Numbered from the stretch's first letter, positions 27,972-36,917 are shown. The stretch is DNA of 64,000 bases from JADKCZ01 sp963786945 (GCA_963786945.1 CAWBAO010000001.1:434001-498000), one strand, 5' to 3'. The notes: generated by a model from the letters alone, not told the origin. Made by a program: numbers and translations.

Positions 27972-28991
27972 ATGAAGAAGTTCCTGGTGGTGACGAGCGA
28001 GATGCCCGGGCACGGGCGCGGCGTCAGCGGCCGCACCCTGGTCCGGTTCCTGCGCACCTACGCCGGCTTCGGCGCGGTGGGGTGCTGCTCGGCCGCCGAC
28101 CTGCTGCGCGGCGGCCCGGTCGAGGCCGACTACGCCTTCCTCGGCCTCCCCAGCCCGGTGACCGACCGCCACCTGGCCCGGCTCCGCTGCCGCCACCTCG
28201 TGCTCTTCGACCTCCACGACCACCACTACCCGCTCTGGAGCGACGCCAACCGGGCGCTGCTGCGCGGCGCCTCCAGCCTCTACCTGAAGGCCTGGAACGA
28301 CGAGCGCTGGGACTTCGGCGTGAAGATGGGGGTGGCGCCCATCCGTCGCTACGCCAAGCTCCGGCTGGCGCTCGAGGCGCGCCGCCTGCGCCGGGCCATC
28401 GGCCTCGCCGACCCGCCGCTGCGCTACGACGTGCTCTTCCTCGGGGCCGCCACCGGCCGTGACCGGCCCGGCGTCGACCCGGCGCTGGTCCCCAACCAGC
28501 GGGTCGACTGGCTGCTGGAGGTGAAGACCCGGGGCCGGCACCTCGAGCTCTGGGGCGGCCTGCTCGGCCAGACCATGGCGCCGTGGCTGCAGCAGCGCTA
28601 CGGCGACCTGTCCGCCTTCACGCTGCGCGAGAAGGTGCCGTTCCGGAGGTACTTCCGGGCCCTGCAGCAGAGCCGGGTGGCGCTCACGCCGGAGGGGAAC
28701 GCCCCCTGGTCGTACCGGCACTACGAGGCCATCTACGCCCGGTCGCTGATCGTGACCAACGACTTCCGCCCCCTGCGGACGCTCATCCCGCTCCCCACCG
28801 AGGGGATGGTCCACGTCGAGCCGGGCCAGCCGGTGCTGCCGGCCATCGAGCGGGCCCTGGCGCTGCGGCGCGAGCGCCCGGAGCTGCTGGAGGAGAACGT
28901 CCGCTTCCTCGAGCGCTACCTCGAGCAGGGCATGTACTCGCGCCGCCGGCCCGAGCTGTGGGAGCGCTTCACCTCGCAGCTGCCGCGCTGA
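27972..28991 (+). CDS. Glycosyltransferase/exostosin-like protein
   Basis: 339-aa cytoplasmic protein. I do not recognise a specific gene. The C-terminal part resembles exostosin/GT-B proteins: SRVALTPEGNAPWSYRHYEA, then SLIVTNDFRPLRTLIPLPTEG, a nucleotide-sugar-site-like segment, and a closing helix ERYLEQGMYSRRRPELWERF. The N-terminal half begins KKFLVVTSEMPGHGRGVSGRT, with a Rossmann-like start. No membrane span is seen. It follows the antiporter gene by 3 bases although no functional tie is evident. Confidence 0.7.
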   Translation: MKKFLVVTSEMPGHGRGVSGRTLVRFLRTYAGFGAVGCCSAADLLRGGPVEADYAFLGLPSPVTDRHLARLRCRHLVLFDLHDHHYPLWSDANRALLRGASSLYLKAWNDERWDFGVKMGVAPIRRYAKLRLALEARRLRRAIGLADPPLRYDVLFLGAATGRDRPGVDPALVPNQRVDWLLEVKTRGRHLELWGGLLGQTMAPWLQQRYGDLSAFTLREKVPFRRYFRALQQSRVALTPEGNAPWSYRHYEAIYARSLIVTNDFRPLRTLIPLPTEGMVHVEPGQPVLPAIERALALRRERPELLEENVRFLERYLEQGMYSRRRPELWERFTSQLPR

Positions 28992-29012
28992 GGCCGCCCG
29001 GCCGCCGGCCCG

Positions 29013-29393
29013 CTACGGGCTCGGCGCGGCGCGCAGCGCCGCCACCCCCAGCAGCACCCAGCCGGCGATGAAGGCCACGCCACCGAGCGGCGTGACCGCG
29101 CCGAGCCAGCGCAGGCCGGTCACCGCGAGCGCGTAGAGGCTCCCGGAGAAGAGCAGGGTGCCGGCCAGCAGCAGCCCGCCGCCCCAGGTGACGGCGGCGC
29201 CGCCCCAGCGGGCCGCGGCCCAGGCGGCGGCCAGCAGGCCGAGCGCCGCGTACATCTGGTAGCGGGCCCCGGTCTCGAAGACGGCCAGCGCCTCGGGCGC
29301 GAGGCGGGCCTTGAGCCCGTGGGCCGCGAAGGCCCCGGTGGCGACGGCGACGGCGGCGGAGAGGGCCCCGGCCGCGAAGAGGAGTCGGTCCAT
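29013..29393 (-). CDS. DUF423 (YgdD/TMEM256-like) membrane protein
   Basis: 126-aa inner-membrane protein with four hydrophobic segments. DUF423 features are plain: an N-terminal GALSAAVAVATGAFAAHGLKA, ETGARYQMYAALGLL near residue 45, and the ending LGGVAFIAGWVLLGVAALRA. The molecular role of the family is not established. Neighbours are unrelated and on the other strand. Confidence 0.88.
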   Translation of the reverse strand: MDRLLFAAGALSAAVAVATGAFAAHGLKARLAPEALAVFETGARYQMYAALGLLAAAWAAARWGGAAVTWGGGLLLAGTLLFSGSLYALAVTGLRWLGAVTPLGGVAFIAGWVLLGVAALRAAPSP

Positions 29394-29484
29394 GGTGGGA
29401 GCCTAGCGCCGGGTGGCGCCCGGCGCACCCCGGCCGTCCCGCCCGGGCCTTGCGCGCCGCGCCGGGGCCCTTATCAAGGTGGGC

Positions 29485-29841
29485 ATGGCCTTCGTCGATC
29501 GCCACTGCTCGCGCTGGCCGAAGGGGCGGCCGCCGCTGGCCGGCCCCGAGGTGGACGCGGCGCTGCGCGAGCTCCCCGGCTGGAGCGCCACCGAGAACGC
29601 CACCCGGCTCACCCGCCGCTACGCCTTCGTGGACTTCCGCGAGGCCATGCGCTTCGTCGACGCCCTCGCCGACCTGGCCAACGCCGAGGACCACCACCCC
29701 GACTTCGCGGTCCGCTGGAACGTGGTCGAGGTGACCAGCTGGACGCACGTCGCCGGCGGCCTCACCGAGAACGACTTCATCCTGGCGGCCCGGCTCGACG
29801 CCCTCGCCGAGGCCGGCGCCGGGCCCGGCCACCGGCCCTGA
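29485..29841 (+). CDS. phhB: Pterin-4a-carbinolamine dehydratase
   Basis: 118-aa dehydratase that recycles 4a-hydroxytetrahydropterin formed by aromatic amino acid hydroxylases. ATG 29485 was chosen because it gives the usual family length. Motifs: LPGWSATENATRLTRRYAF, then EDHHPDF with the catalytic histidines, and TSWTHVAGGLTENDFILAA. No phenylalanine hydroxylase gene is seen in the window. Bacterial homologues also occur with molybdopterin enzymes, so a role outside pterin recycling is possible. Confidence 0.92.
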   Translation: MAFVDRHCSRWPKGRPPLAGPEVDAALRELPGWSATENATRLTRRYAFVDFREAMRFVDALADLANAEDHHPDFAVRWNVVEVTSWTHVAGGLTENDFILAARLDALAEAGAGPGHRP

Positions 29842-29943
29842 GGGCGCGGCCGGCGCCGCCCCGGACCTCCGGCGGGCGGCCGATCGAGCCCGTCCCCCGG
29901 GGCGGGCTGGCTTCCGCTCCGGGTCGGCGCTAGAGAGAACGCC

Positions 29944-31146
29944 GTGCCACGACTCCTCACCTTCCTCCTCTTCCTCGCCGTCGCCGTCACCATCCTCGGC
30001 GGCATGCACGGCTACATCTGGGTGCGGCTGGTCCGCGATCCCTCGCTCCCGGAGCCGTGGCGGCGCCTCCTCACCTGGACGCTGCTGGGGGCCGGCATCC
30101 TCATCCCGCTCGGGCTCTTCGCGGCGCGGATGGCCGGGCGCGCCTGGATCCGGGTCATCCCCACCGCCGCCTTCATCTGGATGGGGCTGGCCTTCCTGCT
30201 GTTCGCCACGCTGCTGGCGACCGACATGGTCCGTGCCACCGCCTGGCTCACCACCTGGCTGTCCGACTGGTTCCGTCGCATGCCCGAGCAGCCGGCCGAC
30301 CCGGCCCGCCGCCTCTTCGTGGCCCGGGCCGTGGCCGGGGGGGCGGTGCTGGCCGCGGGCGGCGCCGGCCTGGCCGCCTTCCGGAGCGCCACCGGGCCGG
30401 CCGTGATCGAGGAGATCCCCGTCCGGCTCCCCTCGCTCCCGCCCACCCTCTCCGGCTTCTCCATCGCGCAGATCACCGACCTGCACATCGGCCCCACCAT
30501 CCGCGAGCGGGAGGTGCGGCGGGTGGTGGAGCAGACCAACGCCCTCAAGCCCGACCTCATCGCCATCACCGGCGACCTGGTGGACGGCACGCCCGGCGAG
30601 CTCGGCGCCATCGTGGCCGAGCTGGGCCGGCTCGAGGCCCGCCACGGCGTCTTCTTCATCACCGGCAACCACGAGTACTACTCGGGCGTCGACGCCTGGC
30701 TGGAGCTGCTGCCCCGGCTGGGCATCCGGCCGCTGCGGAACGAGCAGCTGGCCATCGGCGATGGCGGCGGCCACTTCACGCTGGCGGGCGTCGACGACTG
30801 GAGCGCCGCCCAGTTCGGCAACGGGCACGGGATGGACCTGCGGCGCGCCGTGGCCGGCCACGACGGCCAGCGGCCGCTGGTCCTCCTGGCCCACCAGCCG
30901 CGCGACTTCCAGGCCGCGGTGCGCGCCGGCGTCGACCTCCAGCTCTCCGGCCACACCCACGGCGGGCAGATCTTCCCCTTCAACTACGCGGTGCGCGCCG
31001 CCTTCCCCTGGGTGAAGGGGCTCTACCGGGAGGTGGTGGACGGGCGCGCCGGGCACATCTACGTCTCGCGGGGGACCGGCTATTGGGGGCCCCCCATGCG
31101 GCTCGGCTCGCCGCCGGAAATATCCAGGGTGATCCTGACGTCGTAG
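29944..31146 (+). CDS. Membrane-anchored metallophosphoesterase, YkuE/YaeI-like
   Basis: 400 aa from GTG 29944. Four N-terminal helices (about 1-135) lead, via a basic segment ARRLFVARAVAGGAVLAAGG, to a calcineurin-like phosphoesterase domain outside the membrane. Metal-binding blocks in order: ITDLHIGPT, ITGDLVDG, ITGNHEYYSG, LLAHQPRDF and SGHTHGGQIFPF. YaeI/YkuE family members act on phospholipid-like substrates such as UDP-diacylglucosamine; the substrate here is unknown. Confidence 0.92.
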   Translation: MPRLLTFLLFLAVAVTILGGMHGYIWVRLVRDPSLPEPWRRLLTWTLLGAGILIPLGLFAARMAGRAWIRVIPTAAFIWMGLAFLLFATLLATDMVRATAWLTTWLSDWFRRMPEQPADPARRLFVARAVAGGAVLAAGGAGLAAFRSATGPAVIEEIPVRLPSLPPTLSGFSIAQITDLHIGPTIREREVRRVVEQTNALKPDLIAITGDLVDGTPGELGAIVAELGRLEARHGVFFITGNHEYYSGVDAWLELLPRLGIRPLRNEQLAIGDGGGHFTLAGVDDWSAAQFGNGHGMDLRRAVAGHDGQRPLVLLAHQPRDFQAAVRAGVDLQLSGHTHGGQIFPFNYAVRAAFPWVKGLYREVVDGRAGHIYVSRGTGYWGPPMRLGSPPEISRVILTS

Positions 31147-31156
31147 ATTGATGACC

Positions 31157-31999
31157 ATGCTCGGTCCGACGCTGGCCGTCGCCCTCACGCTCGCCCTCGG
31201 GCAGGCCGTGGCGCCCCCGCCCCTCCCCGCCCCTGCGGAGACCGCGCCCGGCCCGGCGCCGGCCCTCCCGTGGAACCCCGGGGAGCAGATGGACTTCGAG
31301 GCCACCTACCTCGGCTTCACCATCGGCAAGTCCCGCATGTCGGTCGGCCCCGTCGAGGACGGCGCGGTCCTGGTGCAGCTGGCCTCGGGCCCGGCCGGCC
31401 TGAGCTCGGCGCTCAAGTTCCACCAGACGCTGCAGAGCACCCTCGACCTCGCCACCCTGCTGCCCCGCGCCTCGGTGCACGACGCCTCGGAGCCCGGCGG
31501 CTACAAGCACACCGACACCACCCGCCACGACCGCGCCGCCCACAAGGCCACGGTCCGGGAGAAGGGGCGCTTCGACAAGACCTACGAGATCGACGTGCCG
31601 CCCGACGCGCTCGACTTCCTCACCATGGTCTTCCGGCTCCGCACCCTCCCGCTCCCCGACGGCGCCTCGCACTCCTTCCAGGTGCTGGCCGGGCGCAAGG
31701 TCACCACCGTGGTGGCCACGGTGGTGAAGCGCGAGCGGGTCAAGACCGACGCCGGGAAGTTCGCGGCCATCAAGGTGCGGATCCCCACCCGCTTCGACGG
31801 CAAGTTCAGCGAGAAGTCCCCCACCCACGTCTGGTTCAGCGACGACGAGCGGCGCGTGGTGGTCAAGCTCAGCGTCGACTTCGCCGTCGGGTCGGGCTAT
31901 GCCGAGCTGGTCCGCTACCAGCCCGGGCAGGCGCCTCCCGCTCCGACGCCGGCGCCCGGCCCGGCCGCACCCCCGGCCGAGCCTGCGCCCACCCCGTGA
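31157..31999 (+). CDS. DUF3108 family exported protein (first copy)
   Basis: About 280 aa from ATG 31157 (TTG 31148 and ATG 31151 are alternatives; ATG 31157 is chosen because the second copy has the same MLGPTLA start). An N-terminal signal is followed by a Pro/Ala-rich stretch, then a beta-rich DUF3108 domain with GEQMDFEATYLGFTIGKSRM, KATVREKGRFDKTYEIDVPP, MVFRLRTLPLPDG and WFSDDERRVVVKLS. A Pro-rich tail ends the protein. Function unknown; the fold suggests a periplasmic protein. It is the upstream member of a tandem pair. Confidence 0.82.
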   Translation: MLGPTLAVALTLALGQAVAPPPLPAPAETAPGPAPALPWNPGEQMDFEATYLGFTIGKSRMSVGPVEDGAVLVQLASGPAGLSSALKFHQTLQSTLDLATLLPRASVHDASEPGGYKHTDTTRHDRAAHKATVREKGRFDKTYEIDVPPDALDFLTMVFRLRTLPLPDGASHSFQVLAGRKVTTVVATVVKRERVKTDAGKFAAIKVRIPTRFDGKFSEKSPTHVWFSDDERRVVVKLSVDFAVGSGYAELVRYQPGQAPPAPTPAPGPAAPPAEPAPTP

Positions 32000-32048
32000 T
32001 GGTGCCGCCGGTGCCCGGGACCATCCCCCACGTCGTGGATTGACCACC

Positions 32049-32947
32049 ATGCTCGGTCCGACCCTGGCCCTCTCCCTCGCCCTCGCCGCCGGGATCCCGC
32101 AGGGGCTGGAGGCGGAGGCGCCTCCGGCGGTCGAGCAGCTCCCGGCCCCGTCGCCGGCCGCGGCGCCGCGGCGGCGACCGTGCCCTGGGGACCCGACGAG
32201 CGGATGGACCTGGTGATCGACTACCTCGGCATCACCATGGGCAAGGCCCGCATCTCGGTCGGCCGGACCGAGGCGGGCGCCACGCCGGTCCACCTCTCCT
32301 CGCGCAGCGCCGGCCTGATGGCGGTGGTCACCTTTCGCCAGACCCTGGTGAGCAACCTCGACGTCGCCACCCTCCTGCCCCACTCGTCGGTGCTCGACGC
32401 CGAGGAGCCGGGCGGATACCGGCACACCGACACCGCCCGCTTCGACCGCGCCGCCAACAAGGCCACGGTCCGGGAGAAGGGGCGCTTCGACAAGACCTAC
32501 GAGATCGACGTGCCGCCGGGGACGCTCGACTTCGTGGCGCTGGTGTTCCGGCTGCGGACGCTGCCGCTCCCCGACGGCGCCACCCACGCCTTCGAGGTGC
32601 TGTCGGGGCGCAAGGTCTCCCGGGTGGTGGCCACGGTGGTGAAGCACGAGCGGATCAAGACCGACGCCGGAAGCTTCCCTGCGGTCAAGGTGCGCGTCCC
32701 CACCGGCTTCGACGGCAAGTTCAGCGAGAAGAACCCCACCTTCGTCTGGTTCAGCGACGACGAGCGGCGCGTGGTGGTCAAGATCAGCACCGACTTCGCC
32801 ATCGGGCGGGCCAACGCCGAGCTGGCCAGCTACCAGCCCGGGCAGCCGGTGGTGCCGCCGCGGCTCGAGCCGTCCGGCGCCCCCGAGGTGGCCCCGGCGC
32901 CCGCGGCCGTGCCACCAGCCGTGCCCGAGGCGGCGCCGAGCAGGTGA
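32049..32947 (+). CDS. DUF3108 family exported protein (second copy, frameshifted near the N-terminus)
   Basis: Tandem paralogue of the preceding gene. The signal-peptide part (MLGPTLALSLALAAGIPQG from ATG 32049) is in one frame and the domain (VPWGPDERMDLVIDYLG onward) in another. The frames switch near 32165-32180 in a GC repeat (gccgcggcgccgcggcggcg), consistent with one extra G. An internal ATG near 32180 would give a protein lacking the signal. The blocks KATVREKGRFDKTYEIDVPP and WFSDDERRVVVK are identical in both copies, and even the bases just before the ATG are alike (gattga-accATGCTCGGTCCG), so the duplication included the translation start. Confidence 0.78.
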
Positions 32948-32987
32948 GCGGCGGCGGGCGCACCCTCCCCCGAGGGTCGCGAGCACC

Positions 32988-33982
32988 AGGGCCGCGCCTC
33001 GCGCTCTGGACGGCGCCGCTCGCCTCCTCCAGCGCTTCCCCCAGCTCATCCAGCCACTCGGCGATGGCCGGCTCTGTCTCTCCACCACGGGTGAACTCGC
33101 CAAGGTATTGACCGAGGAGAATCAGGCCGAAGTGGCCCCGCGCTTCTTCGGCCTCTCCGCCCGCGAGGCCCAGGAGGTGGTCGCGGAGCTTCAGCCGCGG
33201 CAGGTGCCGGCGACCAGGATGGTGGTGACCAGACTGGTGCCGCAGATGGTGGCGCCATCGAACATCATCAATCCGCCGGAGCCGCCGCTGGCGCTGATGC
33301 CCGCATCCCCCCTGCACCCGGAGGTGGTCCCTCCAACGCAACTCCCGACGTCGGGAGTGGATTTTGGGGATCCGCGCGCTCGGTCACTCAACGCGACGAC
33401 GTCGAGCCGCTCACCGCCGAGCTTCGTCGGCTCCACGTGACAGTCAACCGCCAGCTGCTCAAGAAGCTCGACGCCGCCCGCGAGGGCCTCTCTCACGCCC
33501 TCCCTGGGGCCACCACGGAACAGGTGATTGAGGCAGCGCTCGACCTGCTCCTCGAGAAGCAGGCCAAGGCGCGCGGGCAGGTGAGGCGGCCGCGGGCCAC
33601 GCTCGCGGCGACGGCGCTTCAAGCGCCGATGCCCGTGGAGCTCAGGGCCGAGCCGCAGGAGGCCTCGCCACCGCTCGACCTCATCCCCACGCGGCCGCCC
33701 GCTCACCGCCGCACCGGCCCTCGTGAGCCCATCCCGGCCGCGGTTCGCCGCGCCGTCTGGGAGCGCGACGGCGGCCGCTGCACCTGGCCGCTCGACTCCG
33801 GAGGATGCTGCGGCTCGACGCATCGGCTGGAGCTCGATCATCTCGACCCCTGGGCGAGGTTCGGGGAGCCCACGGTCGACAACCTTCGGGTCGTCTGCCG
33901 CTCGCACAACACCCTGGCGGCGCGGTGGGCCTTCGGAGCCCGCTGCATGGAGCGCTACACCTTCGCCTCCCCGCAGCGGTGA
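32988..33982 (+). pseudogene. Decayed HNH endonuclease-family gene
   Basis: Remnant of the multi-copy myxobacterial HNH family. The N-terminal part is missing: readable homology starts ALDGAARLLQRFPQLIQPLG at about 33003 with no start or proper N-domain, directly after the DUF3108 stop. It continues TEENQAEVAPRFFGLSAREA, then the frame changes between about 33355 and 33395 (QRDDVEPLTAELRRLHVTVN is in a new frame). The C-terminus holds an intact HNH domain: RRAVWERDGGRCTWPL, RLELDHLDPWARFGEPTVDN, RVVCRSHNTLAARWAFGARC. A downstream ORF from GTG 33437 could still make a 181-aa HNH fragment. Unlike the breaks at 54-60 kb, this one combines truncation and diverged sequence, so decay is credible. 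Confidence 0.75.
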
Positions 33983-34115
33983 GCGGAGCCGGGCGGCGAG
34001 ACGACCGCCGAATGGTCAATGGCCGCATCCGGACGTGCAGCGCCCGGGGATCCCGGGGGGCGGGGTCGGTACAGTGGCTTTCTCGCCGCCGACCGCTGCG
34101 CTACCCTCGCCGAGC

Positions 34116-34253
34116 ATGAACCGCCGCGCCCTGGTCGTGCTGCTGTCGGTGCTCGCCGCGGCGCTGGCCGTCACCCTCTGGCTGGTGGCCGAGCTGAGGA
34201 CGGCGGCGGGATCCTCGGGGCCGCCACCCGCCGCCACCACCCCCCTGCGCTGA
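34116..34253 (+). CDS. 45-aa single-span membrane smORF
   Basis: MNRRALVVLLSVLAAALAVT begins a 45-residue peptide with one hydrophobic helix (about 5-27), an N-terminal double Arg, and a short Pro/Ala/Ser tail. It could be an anchor peptide or an N-terminal signal alone. No strong ribosome site is seen. It lies between the HNH relic and the convergent sirtuin gene. Family not recognised; coding status is modest because high-GC DNA often has chance ORFs, but the amino acid make-up is membrane-like. Confidence 0.35.
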   Translation: MNRRALVVLLSVLAAALAVTLWLVAELRTAAGSSGPPPAATTPLR

Positions 34254-34270
34254 CGCCCCCGGTCGGCCCC

Positions 34271-35083
34271 TCAGGGGGCGAGCGCCGCCGCGATCTCCGG
34301 CAGCCGCTGGCAGGCCGAGCCGCGGGCGAAGAAGCCGCGCTCCGACCGCTCCGCCAGCTCGGCGAAGGGGTTCTCCTCCGGGTTGACGTCGACCAGGGCG
34401 GCGCCGCGCTGGAAGGCGATGCGGCCGATCTGCATGGGCAGGTTGGTGGCGCCGCTGGTGCCGACCACCAGCAGCAGGTCGGCCGCCGCCGCGGCACGCA
34501 GCGCCGAGTCCATCGAGTAGTTCTCCTCGTCGTAGCACTCGTCGAACCAGAGGACGTGCGGGCGCAACCAGCCGCCGCAGCGGGGGCAGGTGAGCGCGGC
34601 CCGGTCGGCGGGGGCCAGCGGGGCGTCCCTGGCCCGCTCGCCGAGGTCGGGCTGGTCGACCCGGCCCAGGCCGCACTCGGCGGCGCAGCGGACCCAGGCG
34701 GCGTCGCCGTGGATGGCGAAGACCCGCCTCGAGCCGGCCCGCCGGTGGAGCCCGTCGATGTTCTGGGTGACGAGCGTGAAGCGGGTCCCCAGGCGCCGCT
34801 CCAGGTCCACCAGCGCCGCGTGGCCGGCGTTGGGCTGCGCCGCGCGGCAGACGCCGAAGCGGTAGAGGTACCAGCGCCAGACCTCCTCCGGCCTCCGGTC
34901 GAACATCTCCCGGGTGGCCATCTCCTGCGGCAGGTAGTTGCGGGAGCCCACCACCCAGTACCCCTCCTGGCCCCGGAAGGTGGGGATGCCGCTCTCGGCG
35001 GAGATGCCGGCGCCGGTGAGCGCCACCACCCGCCCCTGCGCCGACCGGACGTCCTCGAGGATCCTGGCGAGCCTGGGTTCCAT
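34271..35083 (-). CDS. cobB: Sir2-family NAD-dependent protein deacylase (SIRT5/CobB-like)
   Basis: 270-aa sirtuin that removes acyl groups from lysines using NAD. Motifs: TGAGISAESGIPTFRGQ near residue 23, TQNIDGLHRRAG near 105, the catalytic IHGD, four zinc cysteines (CAAEC and CPRCGG), and VVGTSGATNLPM. A YxxR pair (Y-L-Y-R, near residue 72) matches the residues that class III sirtuins use to bind succinyl- and malonyl-lysine. Desuccinylase/demalonylase activity is therefore more likely than pure deacetylation (family knowledge; inferred here). Confidence 0.92.
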   Translation of the reverse strand: MEPRLARILEDVRSAQGRVVALTGAGISAESGIPTFRGQEGYWVVGSRNYLPQEMATREMFDRRPEEVWRWYLYRFGVCRAAQPNAGHAALVDLERRLGTRFTLVTQNIDGLHRRAGSRRVFAIHGDAAWVRCAAECGLGRVDQPDLGERARDAPLAPADRAALTCPRCGGWLRPHVLWFDECYDEENYSMDSALRAAAAADLLLVVGTSGATNLPMQIGRIAFQRGAALVDVNPEENPFAELAERSERGFFARGSACQRLPEIAAALAP

Positions 35084-35187
35084 GGGGACAGGATATCGTC
35101 CGGGGCCGATCCGGTGAATCCGCCGGGCGGGGTGCCGGCGTCCAAGGGAGTGGACCGGCCACCTCGGCCGGCAAGGAGCTGAACCAC

Positions 35188-35571
35188 ATGGAGCTGAACG
35201 AGATGTTCGTGGCCCTCGGCGTCCCGCTCGGCGCCTTCTTCATGGCGGTCGCCATCGTGGCGCTGGTCGGGTACTTCAAGCACCAGGCCCGCACGCAGCG
35301 CGCCGGGCTGATCCGGCTCGCCCTCGAGCGGGGCCAGCCCCTGCCGGCCGGGCTGCTGGACGAGCCCGGCCCGGCCCGCAACGACCTCGCCAGCGGGATC
35401 CGGACCCTCTTCGCCGGCCTGGGCATCGGCCTCTTCCTCTGGCTCCTCAAGCCGGAGCGCCCGCTCTGGGCGGTGGGGCTGATGGTCGCCATCATCGGCC
35501 TGGGGCAGCTGGCCGCCCACGCCGCCACCGCCCGGAAGGCGCCCGCGCCCCCCGGCGACCCCGCCGCCTGA
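35188..35571 (+). CDS. Small DUF6249-like membrane protein
   Basis: 127-aa protein with an N-terminal helix (GVPLGAFFMAVAIVALVGYF), a cytosolic loop with QRAGLIRLALERGQPLPAGL, and two C-terminal helices (LFAGLGIGLFLWLL and VGLMVAIIGLG). The topology and the LERGQPLP block resemble DUF6249 proteins, which often sit beside ECF sigma genes. The sigma gene follows 15 bases downstream. A membrane sensor for the sigma factor is a reasonable but unproven guess. Confidence 0.72.
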   Translation: MELNEMFVALGVPLGAFFMAVAIVALVGYFKHQARTQRAGLIRLALERGQPLPAGLLDEPGPARNDLASGIRTLFAGLGIGLFLWLLKPERPLWAVGLMVAIIGLGQLAAHAATARKAPAPPGDPAA

Positions 35572-35586
35572 CGCGCCGAAGTCCGG

Positions 35587-36117
35587 ATGCCGCGGTCCGA
35601 CACCGAGCTGGTGGCGAGCGTCCTGGCCGGGGACGACCGCCGCGCCTTCGCCGAGCTGGTGGGCCGCCACCAGTCGTCGGTGCGCGGCCTGCTGCGCCGC
35701 CTCACGGCGGGCGACGCCGCGCTGGCCGACGACCTGGCCCAGCAGGTCTTCGTGACCGCCTGGCGCAAGCTCGGGAGCTGGCGCGGCGGCGCCAGGCTCT
35801 CCACCTGGCTCTACCGGATCGCCTGGAACGCCTGGGCCTCGCAGGCCCGGCGCGCGCCGCCGGTGGAGCCGCCGCCGCCCGAGCCGGCCCGCCCCGCCGA
35901 CGACGCGGCCCTCGATCGCCGCGACCTGGCCCGCGCCCTCGCGCAGCTGCGCCCCGAGGAGCGGGCGGCGCTGGCCGTCACCTACGGCCAGGAGCTGACC
36001 CACGAGGAGGCGGCCGACCTGCTCGGCTGCCCGGTGGGCACGCTCAAGAGCAACGTGCTGCGCGGCAAGGAGAAGCTCCGGCGACTGCTGGTGCCGGAGC
36101 CGGAGGCGACCGCATGA
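35587..36117 (+). CDS. ECF-type RNA polymerase sigma factor
   Basis: 176-aa sigma-70 family member with only regions 2 and 4. Region 2 (about 10-85) has FAELVGRHQSSVRGLLRRLT, DDLAQQVFVTAWRKLGSW and LSTWLYRIAWNAW. A Pro-rich linker follows. Region 4 (about 115-168) has LRPEERAALAVTYGQELTHE and EEAADLLGCPVGTLKSNVLR with its helix-turn-helix. Its stop overlaps the ATG of the next gene, a likely partner. Confidence 0.94.
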   Translation: MPRSDTELVASVLAGDDRRAFAELVGRHQSSVRGLLRRLTAGDAALADDLAQQVFVTAWRKLGSWRGGARLSTWLYRIAWNAWASQARRAPPVEPPPPEPARPADDAALDRRDLARALAQLRPEERAALAVTYGQELTHEEAADLLGCPVGTLKSNVLRGKEKLRRLLVPEPEATA

Positions 36118-36461
36118 CCCGCGACCCCGTCGACGACCTGCTGGACCAGGCCACCTCGCTCCCCGACGACGGCTTCACCGCCCGCGTCATGGCGGCGCTG
36201 CCGCCGGAGCGCACCGCCCCCGGGCGGCTGGAGCGGGCGCTGCGGGTGCTGGCCCTCGGCGCCGCGGCGGCGGTGCTGGCGCCCGAGGCCGGCTCGCTGG
36301 CGCGGGCCGTGGCCGCCGGCTCGGAGCGGCTCGGCGAGGGGCTGGCCCGGGCGCTGGCCGCGGCCGGCGGGCCGCTCCCGTCCGAGGCCGGGCTGCTGGC
36401 GGTGGGGCTGGCCCTGGTCGCGACCGCGCTCGGCAGCTGGCTGGTGGCCGACCCGGGCTGA
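36114..36461 (+). CDS. Putative anti-sigma/membrane partner of the ECF sigma factor
   Basis: 115-aa protein translated from an ATGA overlap with the sigma gene. A short acidic N-terminus (MTRDPVDDLLDQATSLPDDG) and an FTARVMAALP helix precede two hydrophobic stretches (about 45-65 and 93-112). Position, size and topology fit a small membrane-bound regulator of the sigma factor, but no zinc-binding anti-sigma motif is present. The family is not recognised beyond that. Confidence 0.68.
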   Translation: MTRDPVDDLLDQATSLPDDGFTARVMAALPPERTAPGRLERALRVLALGAAAAVLAPEAGSLARAVAAGSERLGEGLARALAAAGGPLPSEAGLLAVGLALVATALGSWLVADPG

Positions 36462-36504
36462 CGGCCCCACCGTCCCGCTGGCGTCCCGGCCGGGACACCG
36501 CTAG

Positions 36505-36897
36505 ATGGGATGGATGTCCAGCGCCCTCACCGACGGCATCCGCGTCGAGGTCCGCAGCGACTACCGGCCCGACCGCTCCGATCCCCGGCAGCGGCGCTGG
36601 CTCTTCACCTACACCGTCACCATCCGCAACGAGGGGACCTCGCCCGCGCAGCTGACCTCGCGCCGCTGGCTCATCACCGACGGCGCCGGGCAGCAGGAGG
36701 AGGTGGCGGGCGAGGGGGTGGTGGGGCACCAGCCGCGGCTCGAGCCGGGGCAGGCCTTCGAGTACACCAGCTTCTGCGTGCTCCCCACCAGCCACGGCTC
36801 CATGCGCGGCAGCTACCGGATGGTGCGCGACGACGGCGCCGCCTTCGACGCCGAGATCGCCCCCTTCTCGCTGGTGGTCCCGGGGACCCTCAACTGA
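36505..36897 (+). CDS. apaG: ApaG domain protein
   Basis: 130-aa beta-sandwich protein of the ApaG family (associated with Co2+/Mg2+ efflux phenotypes and diadenosine tetraphosphate in enterics; biochemical role unclear). Motifs: GIRVEVRSDYRPDRSDP, FTYTVTIRNEGTSPAQLTSR, the GxGVVGHQPRLEPGQ loop, and FEYTSFCVLPTSHGSMRGSY. Start ATG 36505; ATG 36514 is possible. Convergent with the reductase gene. Confidence 0.95.
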   Translation: MGWMSSALTDGIRVEVRSDYRPDRSDPRQRRWLFTYTVTIRNEGTSPAQLTSRRWLITDGAGQQEEVAGEGVVGHQPRLEPGQAFEYTSFCVLPTSHGSMRGSYRMVRDDGAAFDAEIAPFSLVVPGTLN

Positions 36898-36917
36898 AGG
36901 TGCGGGCGGCTCGGCCG

